6,533 nucleotides of DNA from contig DOID01000103.1 of NCBI GenBank assembly GCA_003511465.1, positions 787 to 7,319 on the forward strand, read 5' to 3'. Origin of the DNA: Bacillota bacterium (lineage in GTDB: Bacteria > Bacillota > UBA4882 > UBA10575). Positions 1 to 5,996 of this stretch are shown here, piece by piece. The notes under the pieces are model-generated. The model did no database searches, was not told where the DNA came from, and saw only the letters and a list, made by a program, of their open reading frames with translations. The position numbers and the translations under genes are program-made. Within the stretch, counting starts at the first letter, position 1, and each line of letters starts with the position of its first letter.

Positions 1-116
1 AAATTATACTTACGGGCAATGGTCCTGGATCCGACCGGTTCGGCCGATTCTATATAGTCATCCGTGACCACCTTTAGTATTAACTCCTTTCTCGGGTCCA
101 GTCCCTTCTGGCTCAT
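1..116 (-). CDS. hrcA: Heat-inducible transcription repressor HrcA, N-terminal fragment (runs off left edge)
   Basis: HrcA binds CIRCE operators and represses the dnaK and groE heat-shock operons; in the family its activity depends on GroEL. Only the first 38 codons are in the window; the rest lies beyond position 1. The fragment contains the characteristic start of the N-terminal winged-helix DNA-binding domain: a VVTDDYIESAEPVGSRT stretch at residues 16-32, followed by IARKYN. The ATG at 116-114 is preceded by GAAGGTG at 130-124 with a 7-base spacer, which fixes the start. A perfect CIRCE operator sits 24 bases upstream, so the gene is expected to be autoregulated and to head an hrcA-grpE-dnaK-dnaJ operon. 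It follows hemW in the same direction, the usual Bacillota order. Identification is firm despite the short fragment because protein motif and operator agree. Confidence 0.93.
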   Translation of the reverse strand, partial: MSQKGLDPRKELILKVVTDDYIESAEPVGSRTIARKYN

Positions 117-140
117 TAGTATTCACCTTCTCGTCTGTTG

Positions 141-167
141 TTAGCACTCCCAAATGACGAGTGCTAA
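141..167 (-). promoter_or_regulatory. CIRCE operator (HrcA binding site)
   Basis: This is a perfect inverted repeat TTAGCACTC (141-149), 9-base spacer, GAGTGCTAA (159-167), identical to the CIRCE consensus. It lies just downstream of the predicted hrcA promoter and within the expected 5' leader, so bound HrcA would block its own operon. The 9+9+9 geometry and its place ahead of hrcA make the assignment essentially certain. Confidence 0.97.
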
Positions 168-177
168 TCTAATTAAA

Positions 178-206
178 AAAATATCACCATCCTTCCCCTT
201 TGTCAA
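178..206 (-). promoter_or_regulatory. Sigma-A promoter of the hrcA operon
   Basis: On the minus strand a perfect -35 TTGACA (206-201) is followed, after exactly 17 bases, by TATTTT (183-178; 4 of 6 to consensus) as the -10. Initiation would fall near position 171, immediately before the CIRCE element. The vegetative promoter plus CIRCE arrangement implies derepression by loss of HrcA rather than a dedicated heat-shock sigma factor. No terminator-like hairpin separates hemW from this promoter, so some read-through from hemW is also possible. Confidence 0.85.
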
Positions 207-271
207 GGGCAAAGAGGTTAAATCAGCTAACGACGCAAAAAGTCCGTGGGCAAAGCAGAAAACGTGAGTTT

Positions 272-1438
272 TTATAATAAGGGTGCCAGCAACCGAGTTA
301 ACACCGCATTACTGACCAACATGCCCTGGGTGGTTAGCCGATAAGTATCAGCTGCTTTGTGGAGAAACCCACCCGCCAACAACGGTTCAACCCGGCCGCC
401 CAAAGCTTCGTCAATCGTCATCCCCCAGCGCGCCCGGAAAGCCGCCGGATCCGGACCGGTCCGCAGCCGAAAACCCAGCATTAACATTTCCGCCATGCAC
501 TGCCGCGGCGTGAGCGTTTCCACCTCCGCCGTGGGCGCGGTTCCACCCGCCAGCGCTTGAAAATAGGCGGTTAAAGTGGCCACATTCGTCCACCGCCGGT
601 CGGCCACCGTGGAGCAGGCCGCCAGCCCCAAACCTAGATAATCCCCCGATCCCCAGTATGTTAGGTTGTGCCGACATCGGTAGTCGTCGCTACGGTCTTG
701 GTCGGCGCTGGGAAGACGGGCGAAGTTTGAGATCTCATATTGTTGATACCCGGCAGTCGGCAGGAACTGGGTATTAGCCAAAAACATGGCACTGGCTTCG
801 TCTTCTTCCGGTAAATGGGCTGTTCCGTCCCGGACCATCCCAAAAAGCGGGGTTCCTGCTTCTACTTGCAGCCCATAACAGGAAAGGTGATCGGGCTGGA
901 GCGCCGTTGCCCACGCGAGGGTCTGCTCCCAGTCGGCCAGGGACTCCCCGGGCAAACCATAAATGAGATCCAGACTAATGTTGGTAAATCCTTCGCGGCG
1001 AGCGGCAGCAACTGTCGCTTCCACCTCAGCCGCCGTATGGATCCGGCCCAAAACTTGTAGTAAGCGGTCCTGGCCGGACTGAGCGCCTATACTCAAGCGG
1101 TTAACCCCCGCCGCCAACAACTGCGCCAATCCTTCCGCCCTGACCGTCCCCGGATTGGCCTCAATCGTTACTTCCGCCCCTAGGCGGATCGGCGCTGCGC
1201 TTTTCAGCGTTTGCACTAAATCAACCAGGGCGCTCGGGGAAAGAACGGTCGGGGTCCCGCCGCCAATATAAAGGGAGGCGATTTCCCACTCCGGGTTCCA
1301 ACTTTGTCGAAATTCCCGTTTTAGCGCGTCAAGATAGGGGAGGAAGTCCTCTTCGTGCCCAGGAAAGGAGCAAAAATCACAGTATGAACATTTACGCCGA
1401 CAAAAGGGGATGTGAAGATAGAGCGCCATCGGTTTCAT
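272..1438 (-). CDS. hemW: Radical SAM heme chaperone HemW
   Basis: HemW (long annotated as oxygen-independent coproporphyrinogen III oxidase-like, HemN) is a cytoplasmic radical-SAM protein thought to bind heme and deliver it to target proteins; it is not the true HemN oxidase. The 388-residue length fits the family. Visible motifs: the CX3CX2C iron-sulfur motif at Cys13, Cys17, Cys20 (with a further Cys23), GGGTP at 59-63 for SAM binding, EANPG at 93-97, RLSIGAQS at 114-121, DLIYGLPGE at 157-165, YEISNFA at 234-240, CRHNLTYW at 255-262, and a C-terminal HemN_C domain from about residue 308 to 376. The ATG at 1438 is preceded by GGAGG at 1449-1445 with a 6-base spacer. The usual histidine of the GAHS-like motif near residues 273-276 reads AACS here. 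It lies between lepA and hrcA, its normal neighbours, but a plus-strand gene separates it from lepA. Confidence 0.93.
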   Translation of the reverse strand: MKPMALYLHIPFCRRKCSYCDFCSFPGHEEDFLPYLDALKREFRQSWNPEWEIASLYIGGGTPTVLSPSALVDLVQTLKSAAPIRLGAEVTIEANPGTVRAEGLAQLLAAGVNRLSIGAQSGQDRLLQVLGRIHTAAEVEATVAAARREGFTNISLDLIYGLPGESLADWEQTLAWATALQPDHLSCYGLQVEAGTPLFGMVRDGTAHLPEEDEASAMFLANTQFLPTAGYQQYEISNFARLPSADQDRSDDYRCRHNLTYWGSGDYLGLGLAACSTVADRRWTNVATLTAYFQALAGGTAPTAEVETLTPRQCMAEMLMLGFRLRTGPDPAAFRARWGMTIDEALGGRVEPLLAGGFLHKAADTYRLTTQGMLVSNAVLTRLLAPLL

Positions 1439-1456
1439 CGTAAGCCTCCGAATTAT

Positions 1457-1485
1457 TTGCCTTCCCCCCGGATTTATGATATTTT
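1457..1485 (+). promoter_or_regulatory. Candidate promoter for the UPF0316 gene
   Basis: TTGCCT (1457-1462), a 17-base spacer and TATTTT (1480-1485) form a sigma-A-like promoter, each box matching consensus at 4 of 6 positions. The -10 is extended by TGA directly in front (TG at 1477-1478). It would start transcription near 1492, about 54 bases before the gene. I found no equally good promoter for hemW on the opposite strand in this region; its best -10-like boxes lack a matching -35. Confidence 0.5.
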
Positions 1486-1530
1486 AGCTTCAGAGTGATC
1501 GACGGGGAGGACCAACAATTTTCGTCCAAA

Positions 1531-1536
1531 AAGGAG
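1531..1536 (+). promoter_or_regulatory. Ribosome-binding site fixing the TTG start at 1546
   Basis: AAGGAG ends 9 bases before the TTG codon. No competing Shine-Dalgarno sequence precedes the next in-frame TTG at 1561, and starting there would cut into the first membrane helix. Confidence 0.7.
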
Positions 1537-1545
1537 TGACTTTTC

Positions 1546-2061
1546 TTGCTTCCTTCTCTCTTGTTTGTTTTTGTCGCACGGATTTTAGATGTCAGCCTCA
1601 GCACAATCCGGATCTTGATGTTGACCCGGGGAAAACGTTTGCTGGCTGCTTTTCTCGGTTTTTTTGAAGTTACTATTTATATTACTGCCTTAGGCCAAGT
1701 CGTCGGTAATCTGGACAACCCTGTGAAAATTCTCGTCTATGCGCTGGGGTTCTCCACCGGAACGATGATCGGCGGGTTTCTGGAAGAGAAATTAGCAGTT
1801 GGTCACACCTTTATCGAACTGGTCCCAAAAATCCACGGTACCGAACTGGTCACCGCCCTCCGGGAGGAGAACTTCGGTGTTACCGTCCTGGAGGGGCAGG
1901 GGCGGACCGGGCCCCGTAACATCCTGACCATCATTCTTCGGCGAAAAGACCTCAACCGGTTTAAAACAGTGGTCGACCAGGTGGACCCGGATGCTTTTTA
2001 TGCGATTCTTGATGCCCGTAGTACAAAAGGGGGCTATATTAAAGCGGTAGCAAAAAAGTAA
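1546..2061 (+). CDS. UPF0316 family membrane protein (DUF5698-DUF2179; YebE-like)
   Basis: This is a 171-residue protein of a conserved family whose function is unknown. The N-terminal half is hydrophobic, with about three membrane segments (residues 2-24, 32-53 and 58-78); the early VARILDVSLSTIRIL stretch and the LGFFEVTIYI stretch are typical of UPF0316. The C-terminal soluble half (about 90-165) is a DUF2179 domain, also found at the C terminus of YitT-type membrane proteins, with GVTVLEGQGRTG at 111-122 as its hallmark. Topology suggests a membrane anchor with a cytoplasmic ligand-sensing domain, but this is inference. The start is TTG at 1546, chosen because AAGGAG at 1531-1536 lies 9 bases upstream and the family starts right before this first helix; no ATG is better placed. 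It is divergent from hemW and convergent with lepA, so it stands alone as a one-gene transcription unit inside a conserved cluster. Confidence 0.88.
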   Translation: MLPSLLFVFVARILDVSLSTIRILMLTRGKRLLAAFLGFFEVTIYITALGQVVGNLDNPVKILVYALGFSTGTMIGGFLEEKLAVGHTFIELVPKIHGTELVTALREENFGVTVLEGQGRTGPRNILTIILRRKDLNRFKTVVDQVDPDAFYAILDARSTKGGYIKAVAKK

Positions 2062-2083
2062 AGGGTTTACGCAAACCCTTTAC
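2052..2083 (-). terminator. Intrinsic terminator of lepA, overlapping both convergent stop codons
   Basis: GTAAAGGGTTT (2058-2068) and AAACCCTTTAC (2073-2083) form a perfect 11-bp inverted repeat with a 4-base loop. Read on the minus strand, the hairpin is followed directly by six T (2057-2052), the classic intrinsic terminator layout for lepA. On the plus strand the hairpin follows the UPF0316 gene but the downstream tract is only TTTAC-like and mostly within the arm, so termination in that direction should be weaker. The TAA of the UPF0316 gene (2059-2061) and the TAA of lepA (read from 2082 to 2080) each sit in one arm. Confidence 0.85.
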
Positions 2084-3882
2084 TCATCATCCATCTTCAG
2101 AACGGCGAGAAACGCTTCCTGGGGAATCTCGACGGAGCCTAATTGCTTCATCCGTTTCTTTCCTTCCTTCTGCTTCTCCAGGAGCTTTCTTTTCCGGGAG
2201 ATGTCCCCGCCGTAGCATTTAGCCAAGACGTCTTTGCGTAAAGCCTTCACGGTCTCGCGGGCAATCACTTTATTTTGGACGATCGCTTGGATCGGCACTT
2301 CAAACATTTGCCGGGGGATCAAGTCCTTTAGTTTCCGCGCCAGGAGCCTGCCATAGTGGTAGGCTTTATCTTTATGCACAATCGCGGAGAGCGCATCCAC
2401 CGGCTTGGTGTTGAGGAGGATGTCCAGTTTCACCAATTCCGCCTCCCGATAACCGAGATAATCGTAGTCTAGAGAAGCATACCCTTTCGAACGGGATTTT
2501 AATTTATCGTAGAAATCGATGAGAATCTCCGCCAGCGGTAACTCATAGTGGAGTTGAACCCGGTCGGTGGTCAGGTACTCCAATGCTTTATATACCCCCC
2601 GTTTTTCCTGACACAATTCCATAATGGGTCCGACATAATCCTGGGGGAGAATAATACTGGTTTTGACAAAAGGCTCCTCGAGCCGTTCGATGACCCCTGC
2701 GTCGGGTAGATCCGCCGGGTTACGCACCTCATTGACTTCCCCGTTAGTCCGATAAACCTTATAGACGACACTGGGTGCCGTCGCAATTAAGTTCAGGTTA
2801 TACTCCCGTTCCAATCGCTCCTGGACAATCTCCATATGGAGAAGGCCAAGAAACCCGCAGCGAAAGCCGAAACCCAGGGCAGTGGAGGTCTCGGGCTCAA
2901 AGATGAGGGAAGCATCGTTTAAATTCAAGCGTTCCAACGCATCCCGTAAATCCCCGTAGTCCACGTTATCCACCGGATATAGGCCACAGTAAACCATGGA
3001 TTTGGCTGGGCGGTAGCCGGAAAGCGGGGTGGTGGCTGGGTGATTAGATAAAGTAATCGTATCGCCGACCTGAGTATCCCCGACGTTTTTAATACTGGCG
3101 ACCAGGAAACCCACTTCACCGCTGTGGATGCTCTCCACCGGCGTCATCTCCGGGGCAAAGATCCCCAGTTCGGTCACTTCGAATTCCTTACCGGTGGCCA
3201 TCATTTTGATCTGATCGCCCACCCCAATCCGGCCGTTGAACATCCGGAGATAGGAAATCACCCCTTTATAGGAGTTATACTGGGAGTCGAAAATCAAAGC
3301 CTGGGTCGCCGCCTCCGCTGTGCCTTTCGGCGGCGGAATCCGTTCGACAATCGCCTCTAAAAGCTCTTTGGTGCCTTGTCCCGTTTTCGCACTGGCCAAA
3401 ATCGCCTCTTCCGCCTCAAAGCCGAAGATCTCTTCGATTTGCTGGGCAATCTGTTCCGGTTCGGCGCTGGGCAGATCCACCTTATTAATCACCGGGATAA
3501 TCTCCAAATCATGTTCTAAGGCCAGATAAAGGTTGGCAATGGTTTGGGCTTCCACTCCTTGGGTGGCATCGACCACTAGAATTGCCCCTTCACAAGCGGC
3601 CAAGGCGCGGGATACTTCATAAGTAAAGTCCACATGGCCGGGGGTATCAATCAGATTTAGCGTATACGTTTCCCCATCTGCCGCCCGGTAGCTTATGCGT
3701 ACGGAACGGGCTTTGATGGTGATGCCCCTTTCACGCTCTAGATCCATCGAATCCAAAAGCTGATCGGCCATCTCCCGTTCGGTGACGGTGCCCGTATACT
3801 CCAACAACCGATCGGCAAGGGTAGATTTGCCATGGTCAATATGGGCAATAATACAAAAATTACGAATCCGACTCTGGTCCAC
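2080..3882 (-). CDS. lepA: Elongation factor 4 (LepA), ribosome-associated GTPase
   Basis: LepA/EF4 is a translational GTPase that acts on the ribosome, proposed to back-translocate stalled ribosomes or to help 30S biogenesis and initiation. At 600 residues it is full length. GTPase motifs are all present: AHIDHGKST at 13-21 (G1), RGIT at 52-55 (G2), DTPGH at 79-83 (G3), NKVD at 133-136 (G4) and SAK at 164-166 (G5). The EF-G-like domains follow, and the protein ends with the LepA-specific C-terminal domain, including IPQEAFLAVLK near the end. The start is GTG at 3882-3880, supported by AGGAGG at 3894-3889 with a 6-base spacer and by the family N terminus (NFCIIAHIDHG close to the start). It has its own promoter and a hairpin in its leader. 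In many Bacillota lepA is followed directly by hemW; here the UPF0316 gene on the other strand and a terminator intervene. Confidence 0.97.
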   Translation of the reverse strand: MDQSRIRNFCIIAHIDHGKSTLADRLLEYTGTVTEREMADQLLDSMDLERERGITIKARSVRISYRAADGETYTLNLIDTPGHVDFTYEVSRALAACEGAILVVDATQGVEAQTIANLYLALEHDLEIIPVINKVDLPSAEPEQIAQQIEEIFGFEAEEAILASAKTGQGTKELLEAIVERIPPPKGTAEAATQALIFDSQYNSYKGVISYLRMFNGRIGVGDQIKMMATGKEFEVTELGIFAPEMTPVESIHSGEVGFLVASIKNVGDTQVGDTITLSNHPATTPLSGYRPAKSMVYCGLYPVDNVDYGDLRDALERLNLNDASLIFEPETSTALGFGFRCGFLGLLHMEIVQERLEREYNLNLIATAPSVVYKVYRTNGEVNEVRNPADLPDAGVIERLEEPFVKTSIILPQDYVGPIMELCQEKRGVYKALEYLTTDRVQLHYELPLAEILIDFYDKLKSRSKGYASLDYDYLGYREAELVKLDILLNTKPVDALSAIVHKDKAYHYGRLLARKLKDLIPRQMFEVPIQAIVQNKVIARETVKALRKDVLAKCYGGDISRKRKLLEKQKEGKKRMKQLGSVEIPQEAFLAVLKMDDE

Positions 3883-3894
3883 GGAGTTCCTCCT
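3883..3894 (-). promoter_or_regulatory. lepA ribosome-binding site with a possible sequestering mini-hairpin
   Basis: The AGGAGG Shine-Dalgarno (3894-3889) overlaps a 4-bp stem, GGAG (3893-3890) pairing with CTCC (3886-3883) around a GAA loop, directly before the GTG start. The ribosome-binding site itself is clear; the hairpin is short and its effect is speculative. Confidence 0.6.
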
Positions 3895-3901
3895 CTGCTG
3901 G

Positions 3902-3930
3902 AAAAAATGACCCGAAGCATTTCTTCGGGT
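3902..3930 (-). terminator. Terminator-like hairpin in the lepA leader (possible attenuator)
   Basis: On the minus strand ACCCGAAG (3930-3923), a 5-base loop and CTTCGGGT (3917-3910) give a perfect 8-bp stem, followed by CA and six T (3907-3902). This is the shape of an intrinsic terminator. It lies downstream of the predicted lepA promoter and about 8 bases before the lepA Shine-Dalgarno, so it would end some lepA transcripts early. On the plus strand no good U-tract follows. Whether it acts as regulated attenuator, constitutive damper or shield from upstream read-through cannot be told from sequence. Confidence 0.7.
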
Positions 3931-3952
3931 TTGATGATCTTAATTTGTAACG

Positions 3953-3981
3953 ATTATAGCACTTTCCGCTTTTTCGTGCAA
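3953..3981 (-). promoter_or_regulatory. Promoter of lepA (extended -10)
   Basis: On the minus strand a perfect TATAAT (3958-3953) is preceded by TGC (3961-3959), an extended -10. A weak -35, TTGCAC (3981-3976; TTG conserved), stands 17 bases upstream. Initiation near 3946 would give a leader of about 64 bases that includes the terminator-like hairpin. Confidence 0.7.
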
Positions 3982-3999
3982 GGACGCTCCACCCGACGC

Positions 4000-4028
4000 T
4001 TTATCCCCGATCCCGTTTATGTTATAAT
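4000..4028 (+). promoter_or_regulatory. Promoter of the secreted-protein gene (extended -10)
   Basis: A perfect TATAAT (4023-4028) with TGT directly before it (4020-4022) forms an extended -10. The -35 region 17 bases upstream, TTTATC (4000-4005), is poor, as is common for extended -10 promoters. Initiation near 4035 would give a short leader of about 27 bases with a strong AAGGAGGT Shine-Dalgarno at 4049-4056. Confidence 0.7.
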
Positions 4029-4061
4029 TTAATCTGTAGTTAACATCTAAGGAGGTAAGCC

Positions 4062-4574
4062 ATGCCGTCCTTACGTATCCGCCGGCGGAGCCCAGTGTTT
4101 TATGGGGTTTTGCTCAGCCTGTTCTTCTGTCTCAGCTACCCGGCGGTGGCTACTGCCGCGGACCCGGATCCCTATCTGTTCCGCCTTGGGGCCGGTGTTC
4201 AAGGGCTCTACCCCGAACTCGGTTACAGCGCCGTCTTGAATCTAACCCAGCATTCCGCTTTGCAAGGCCTGTTCATCTATAATGATTATGCGGTCATCTG
4301 GGGCGGCAAATACATCTATCGCTTCCTCATCCGTCCTACCCATAATCTTTATGCCCATGGTCTGGCCGGACATTTCGCGTTCTATACCGAAAGCTGGGAT
4401 TTAGTCGTCTCCTCAGGTTTTGTCGGTGGGATCGGGCTTGAATTCACCACCAGCGATTTTTTTACTAATCTCAAGTATAACCTGGAGATTGGCTATTCCA
4501 CCGCCGGAGTGCCCTGGGGTCCCCCTGGCCCTAGTCTGGTCTACAGCGGCGGGATTCATTTCTATCTCTTTTAG
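4062..4574 (+). CDS. Hypothetical secreted protein, possible small outer-membrane beta-barrel
   Basis: I do not recognise a specific family. The 170-residue product begins with a clear Sec signal peptide: a basic n-region (RIRRR at 5-9), a hydrophobic core (about 12-29) and an AVATA-A type cleavage site near residues 32-33. The single Cys23 lies inside the core and is not in a lipobox, so it is not an obvious lipoprotein. The mature part of about 137 residues is rich in Gly, Tyr and Phe and shows seven or eight alternating, strand-like segments (for example around 37-50, 53-63, 66-90, 95-108, 114-129, 132-147, 158-170), ending in Tyr-Leu-Phe. A terminal aromatic residue and such alternation are hallmarks of small outer-membrane barrels. 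If correct, the host has an outer membrane. The ATG at 4062 follows AAGGAGGT (4049-4056) and an extended -10 promoter. It is divergent from lepA and converges on the FAD gene with only 7 bases between them and no obvious terminator. Confidence 0.72.
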   Translation: MPSLRIRRRSPVFYGVLLSLFFCLSYPAVATAADPDPYLFRLGAGVQGLYPELGYSAVLNLTQHSALQGLFIYNDYAVIWGGKYIYRFLIRPTHNLYAHGLAGHFAFYTESWDLVVSSGFVGGIGLEFTTSDFFTNLKYNLEIGYSTAGVPWGPPGPSLVYSGGIHFYLF

Positions 4575-4581
4575 GGCTTTT

Positions 4582-5973
4582 TTAAACCTGGCCCAACCGG
4601 CGCTTGATCTCCTGTCCGACGATCACGCCGGAAATGGAAGCTTGCATCAAACCTCTGGTCACCCCGGCACCGTCCCCGACAGCAAACAGCCCGGGGATTT
4701 TTGTTTCCAGATTGGCGCTTAAGTGGAGACGGGAGGAGTAGAATTTAACCTCGACCCCGTAGAGCAAAGTATTCCTAGAGTTAACGCCGGGGGCAATCGT
4801 ATCCAGCGCCTGCAGCATCTCCACGATGGCCAGCAGATGCCGGTAGGGGAGGACGAGGCTTAAATCGCCGGGGGTAGCTTCCTGTAGTGTCGGGACGACC
4901 AAGCCCTTCTTTAACCGCTCCGGAGTTGACCTCCGTCCAAGATGAAGGTCGCCCAACCGTTGCACCATCACACCTCCGCCCAGTAGGTTGGCCAATCCGG
5001 CCACATACTTTCCGTAGGTAATCGGCTCCTTAAATGGTTCGGTAAAATTCTTGCTGACCAGTAAAGCAAAGTTGGTGTTGTCGGTTTTTTTATGGGCATG
5101 ACTATGACCATTTACGGTCATCAGTCCATCATTGTTTTCGGTCACTACTTCCCCGTTGGGGCACATACAGAAGGTCCGGACCCGGTCCTCAAAGGAACGG
5201 GAGTAATAGATGAATTTACTCTCAAACACCACGGAGGTCAATGGTTCCATCACGACCGCCGGTAGTTCAACCCGCACACCGATATCAACCGGGTTCACGG
5301 TAGTGTTCAACCCTAGACGGCGCCCTTCAGCCACCAGCCATTCGGCACCTTCCCGTCCGGGACCAACAATAATGTATTTACCCCGGTATTCCTGTCCGCC
5401 CTTTAAGCGAACACCGACGGCTGCTTCGTTCTCAATGATCAATTCCTCACAAACGCTACTGAGCGCCACATCAACGCCCTTCTCCTCCAGGTGGTCTTTC
5501 ATTGCTTGCAAAACTTCGATCGTTCGTCCTGAACCTAGGTGCCGAATGCGGGAAGGAATCAACCGCAGGTCGGCCCGGAGTCCTTTCTTGGCAATCTCGG
5601 CAACTTTTTCTTCGTCATCACCGTATACTTTATCCGGCGCCCCAAAGCGTAGATAAAGATCGTCCACATACCGGATCATTTTATGGAGATGATCTTTGGA
5701 GATGTATTCATCCAAAAAACCCCCGACTTCCGTAGAGAGGGTTAGTTTTCCGTCACTAAAGGCCCCGGCGCCTCCCCAACCGCAAACAATGGAACAGGGC
5801 TGACACTTCGCACACGGAATGTGGCGTTGCTTGGAAGGGCAACTGCGTTCCGCAAGACTTTTTCCTTTTTCGACGATTAGTATTTTACCGGTTCGCTGGA
5901 TTAACTCCAAGGCGGCAAAGATCCCCGCCGGCCCGCCACCGACAATAATCACATCATAATCCTTCGTCATCAT
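4582..5973 (-). CDS. COG2509-type FAD-dependent dehydrogenase (NAD(P)/FAD-dependent oxidoreductase)
   Basis: This is a 463-residue cytoplasmic flavoprotein of a widespread but uncharacterised family; the substrate is unknown. Numbering from the ATG at 5973: the N-terminal Rossmann fold binds FAD through GGGPAG (12-17) with an acidic Glu35 at the end of the second strand. Cysteines 45, 54, 57, 60 and 64 form a compact cluster just before GWGGAGAFSDGKL, typical of COG2509 and suggestive of a metal or redox site. FCMCPNGEVV (268-277) and NGHSH (288-292) are further family marks, and the C-terminal FAD motif GLFAVGDGAG is at 428-437. Start choice: tandem ATGs at 5973 and 5970 follow an AAAGGGTGG stretch (5984-5976); an in-frame GTG at 5979 would add two residues but its spacing is less convincing. 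It lies 23 bases after trkH, so the two are probably co-transcribed. The stop is 7 bases from that of the convergent gene. Confidence 0.88.
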   Translation of the reverse strand: MMTKDYDVIIVGGGPAGIFAALELIQRTGKILIVEKGKSLAERSCPSKQRHIPCAKCQPCSIVCGWGGAGAFSDGKLTLSTEVGGFLDEYISKDHLHKMIRYVDDLYLRFGAPDKVYGDDEEKVAEIAKKGLRADLRLIPSRIRHLGSGRTIEVLQAMKDHLEEKGVDVALSSVCEELIIENEAAVGVRLKGGQEYRGKYIIVGPGREGAEWLVAEGRRLGLNTTVNPVDIGVRVELPAVVMEPLTSVVFESKFIYYSRSFEDRVRTFCMCPNGEVVTENNDGLMTVNGHSHAHKKTDNTNFALLVSKNFTEPFKEPITYGKYVAGLANLLGGGVMVQRLGDLHLGRRSTPERLKKGLVVPTLQEATPGDLSLVLPYRHLLAIVEMLQALDTIAPGVNSRNTLLYGVEVKFYSSRLHLSANLETKIPGLFAVGDGAGVTRGLMQASISGVIVGQEIKRRLGQV

Positions 5974-5996
5974 GTCCACCCTTTCTTTCCATCGCT

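Noticed and set aside
207..255. Direct repeat GGGCAAAG at 207-214 and 248-255 near the hrcA promoter
   Set aside because: An 8-base repeat is expected by chance at this scale and shows no symmetry or further copies.
1392..1604. A 70-codon minus-strand open frame covering the hemW/UPF0316 intergenic region
   Set aside because: It overlaps the starts of both genes, lacks a Shine-Dalgarno and resembles no family.
3738..3920. A 60-codon minus-strand open frame starting in the lepA leader hairpin, considered as a leader peptide
   Set aside because: Its ATG lies in and beside the hairpin loop, has no Shine-Dalgarno, and the frame runs deep into lepA in another frame. It is most likely a shadow of lepA.
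3959..3979. Short inverted repeat GCAC/GTGC between the -35 and -10 of the lepA promoter
   Set aside because: Only 4 bp with a 13-base gap, which is too weak to propose as an operator.
4560..4605. Search for a terminator between the convergent secreted-protein and FAD genes
   Set aside because: There is a run of six T (4578-4583), but no adequate stem precedes it; the best pairing is a 4-bp GGGC/GCCC with a loop of more than 10 bases, so I did not call a terminator.
4420..4722. A 100-codon plus-strand open frame spanning the end of the secreted-protein gene and the end of the FAD gene
   Set aside because: It overlaps two better-supported genes and has no ribosome-binding site or family motif.
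5210..5656. A 148-codon plus-strand open frame opposite the FAD dehydrogenase
   Set aside because: It is antisense to a well-supported conserved gene, has Ser/Thr/Arg/Pro-rich composition typical of antisense translation, and no recognisable motif.
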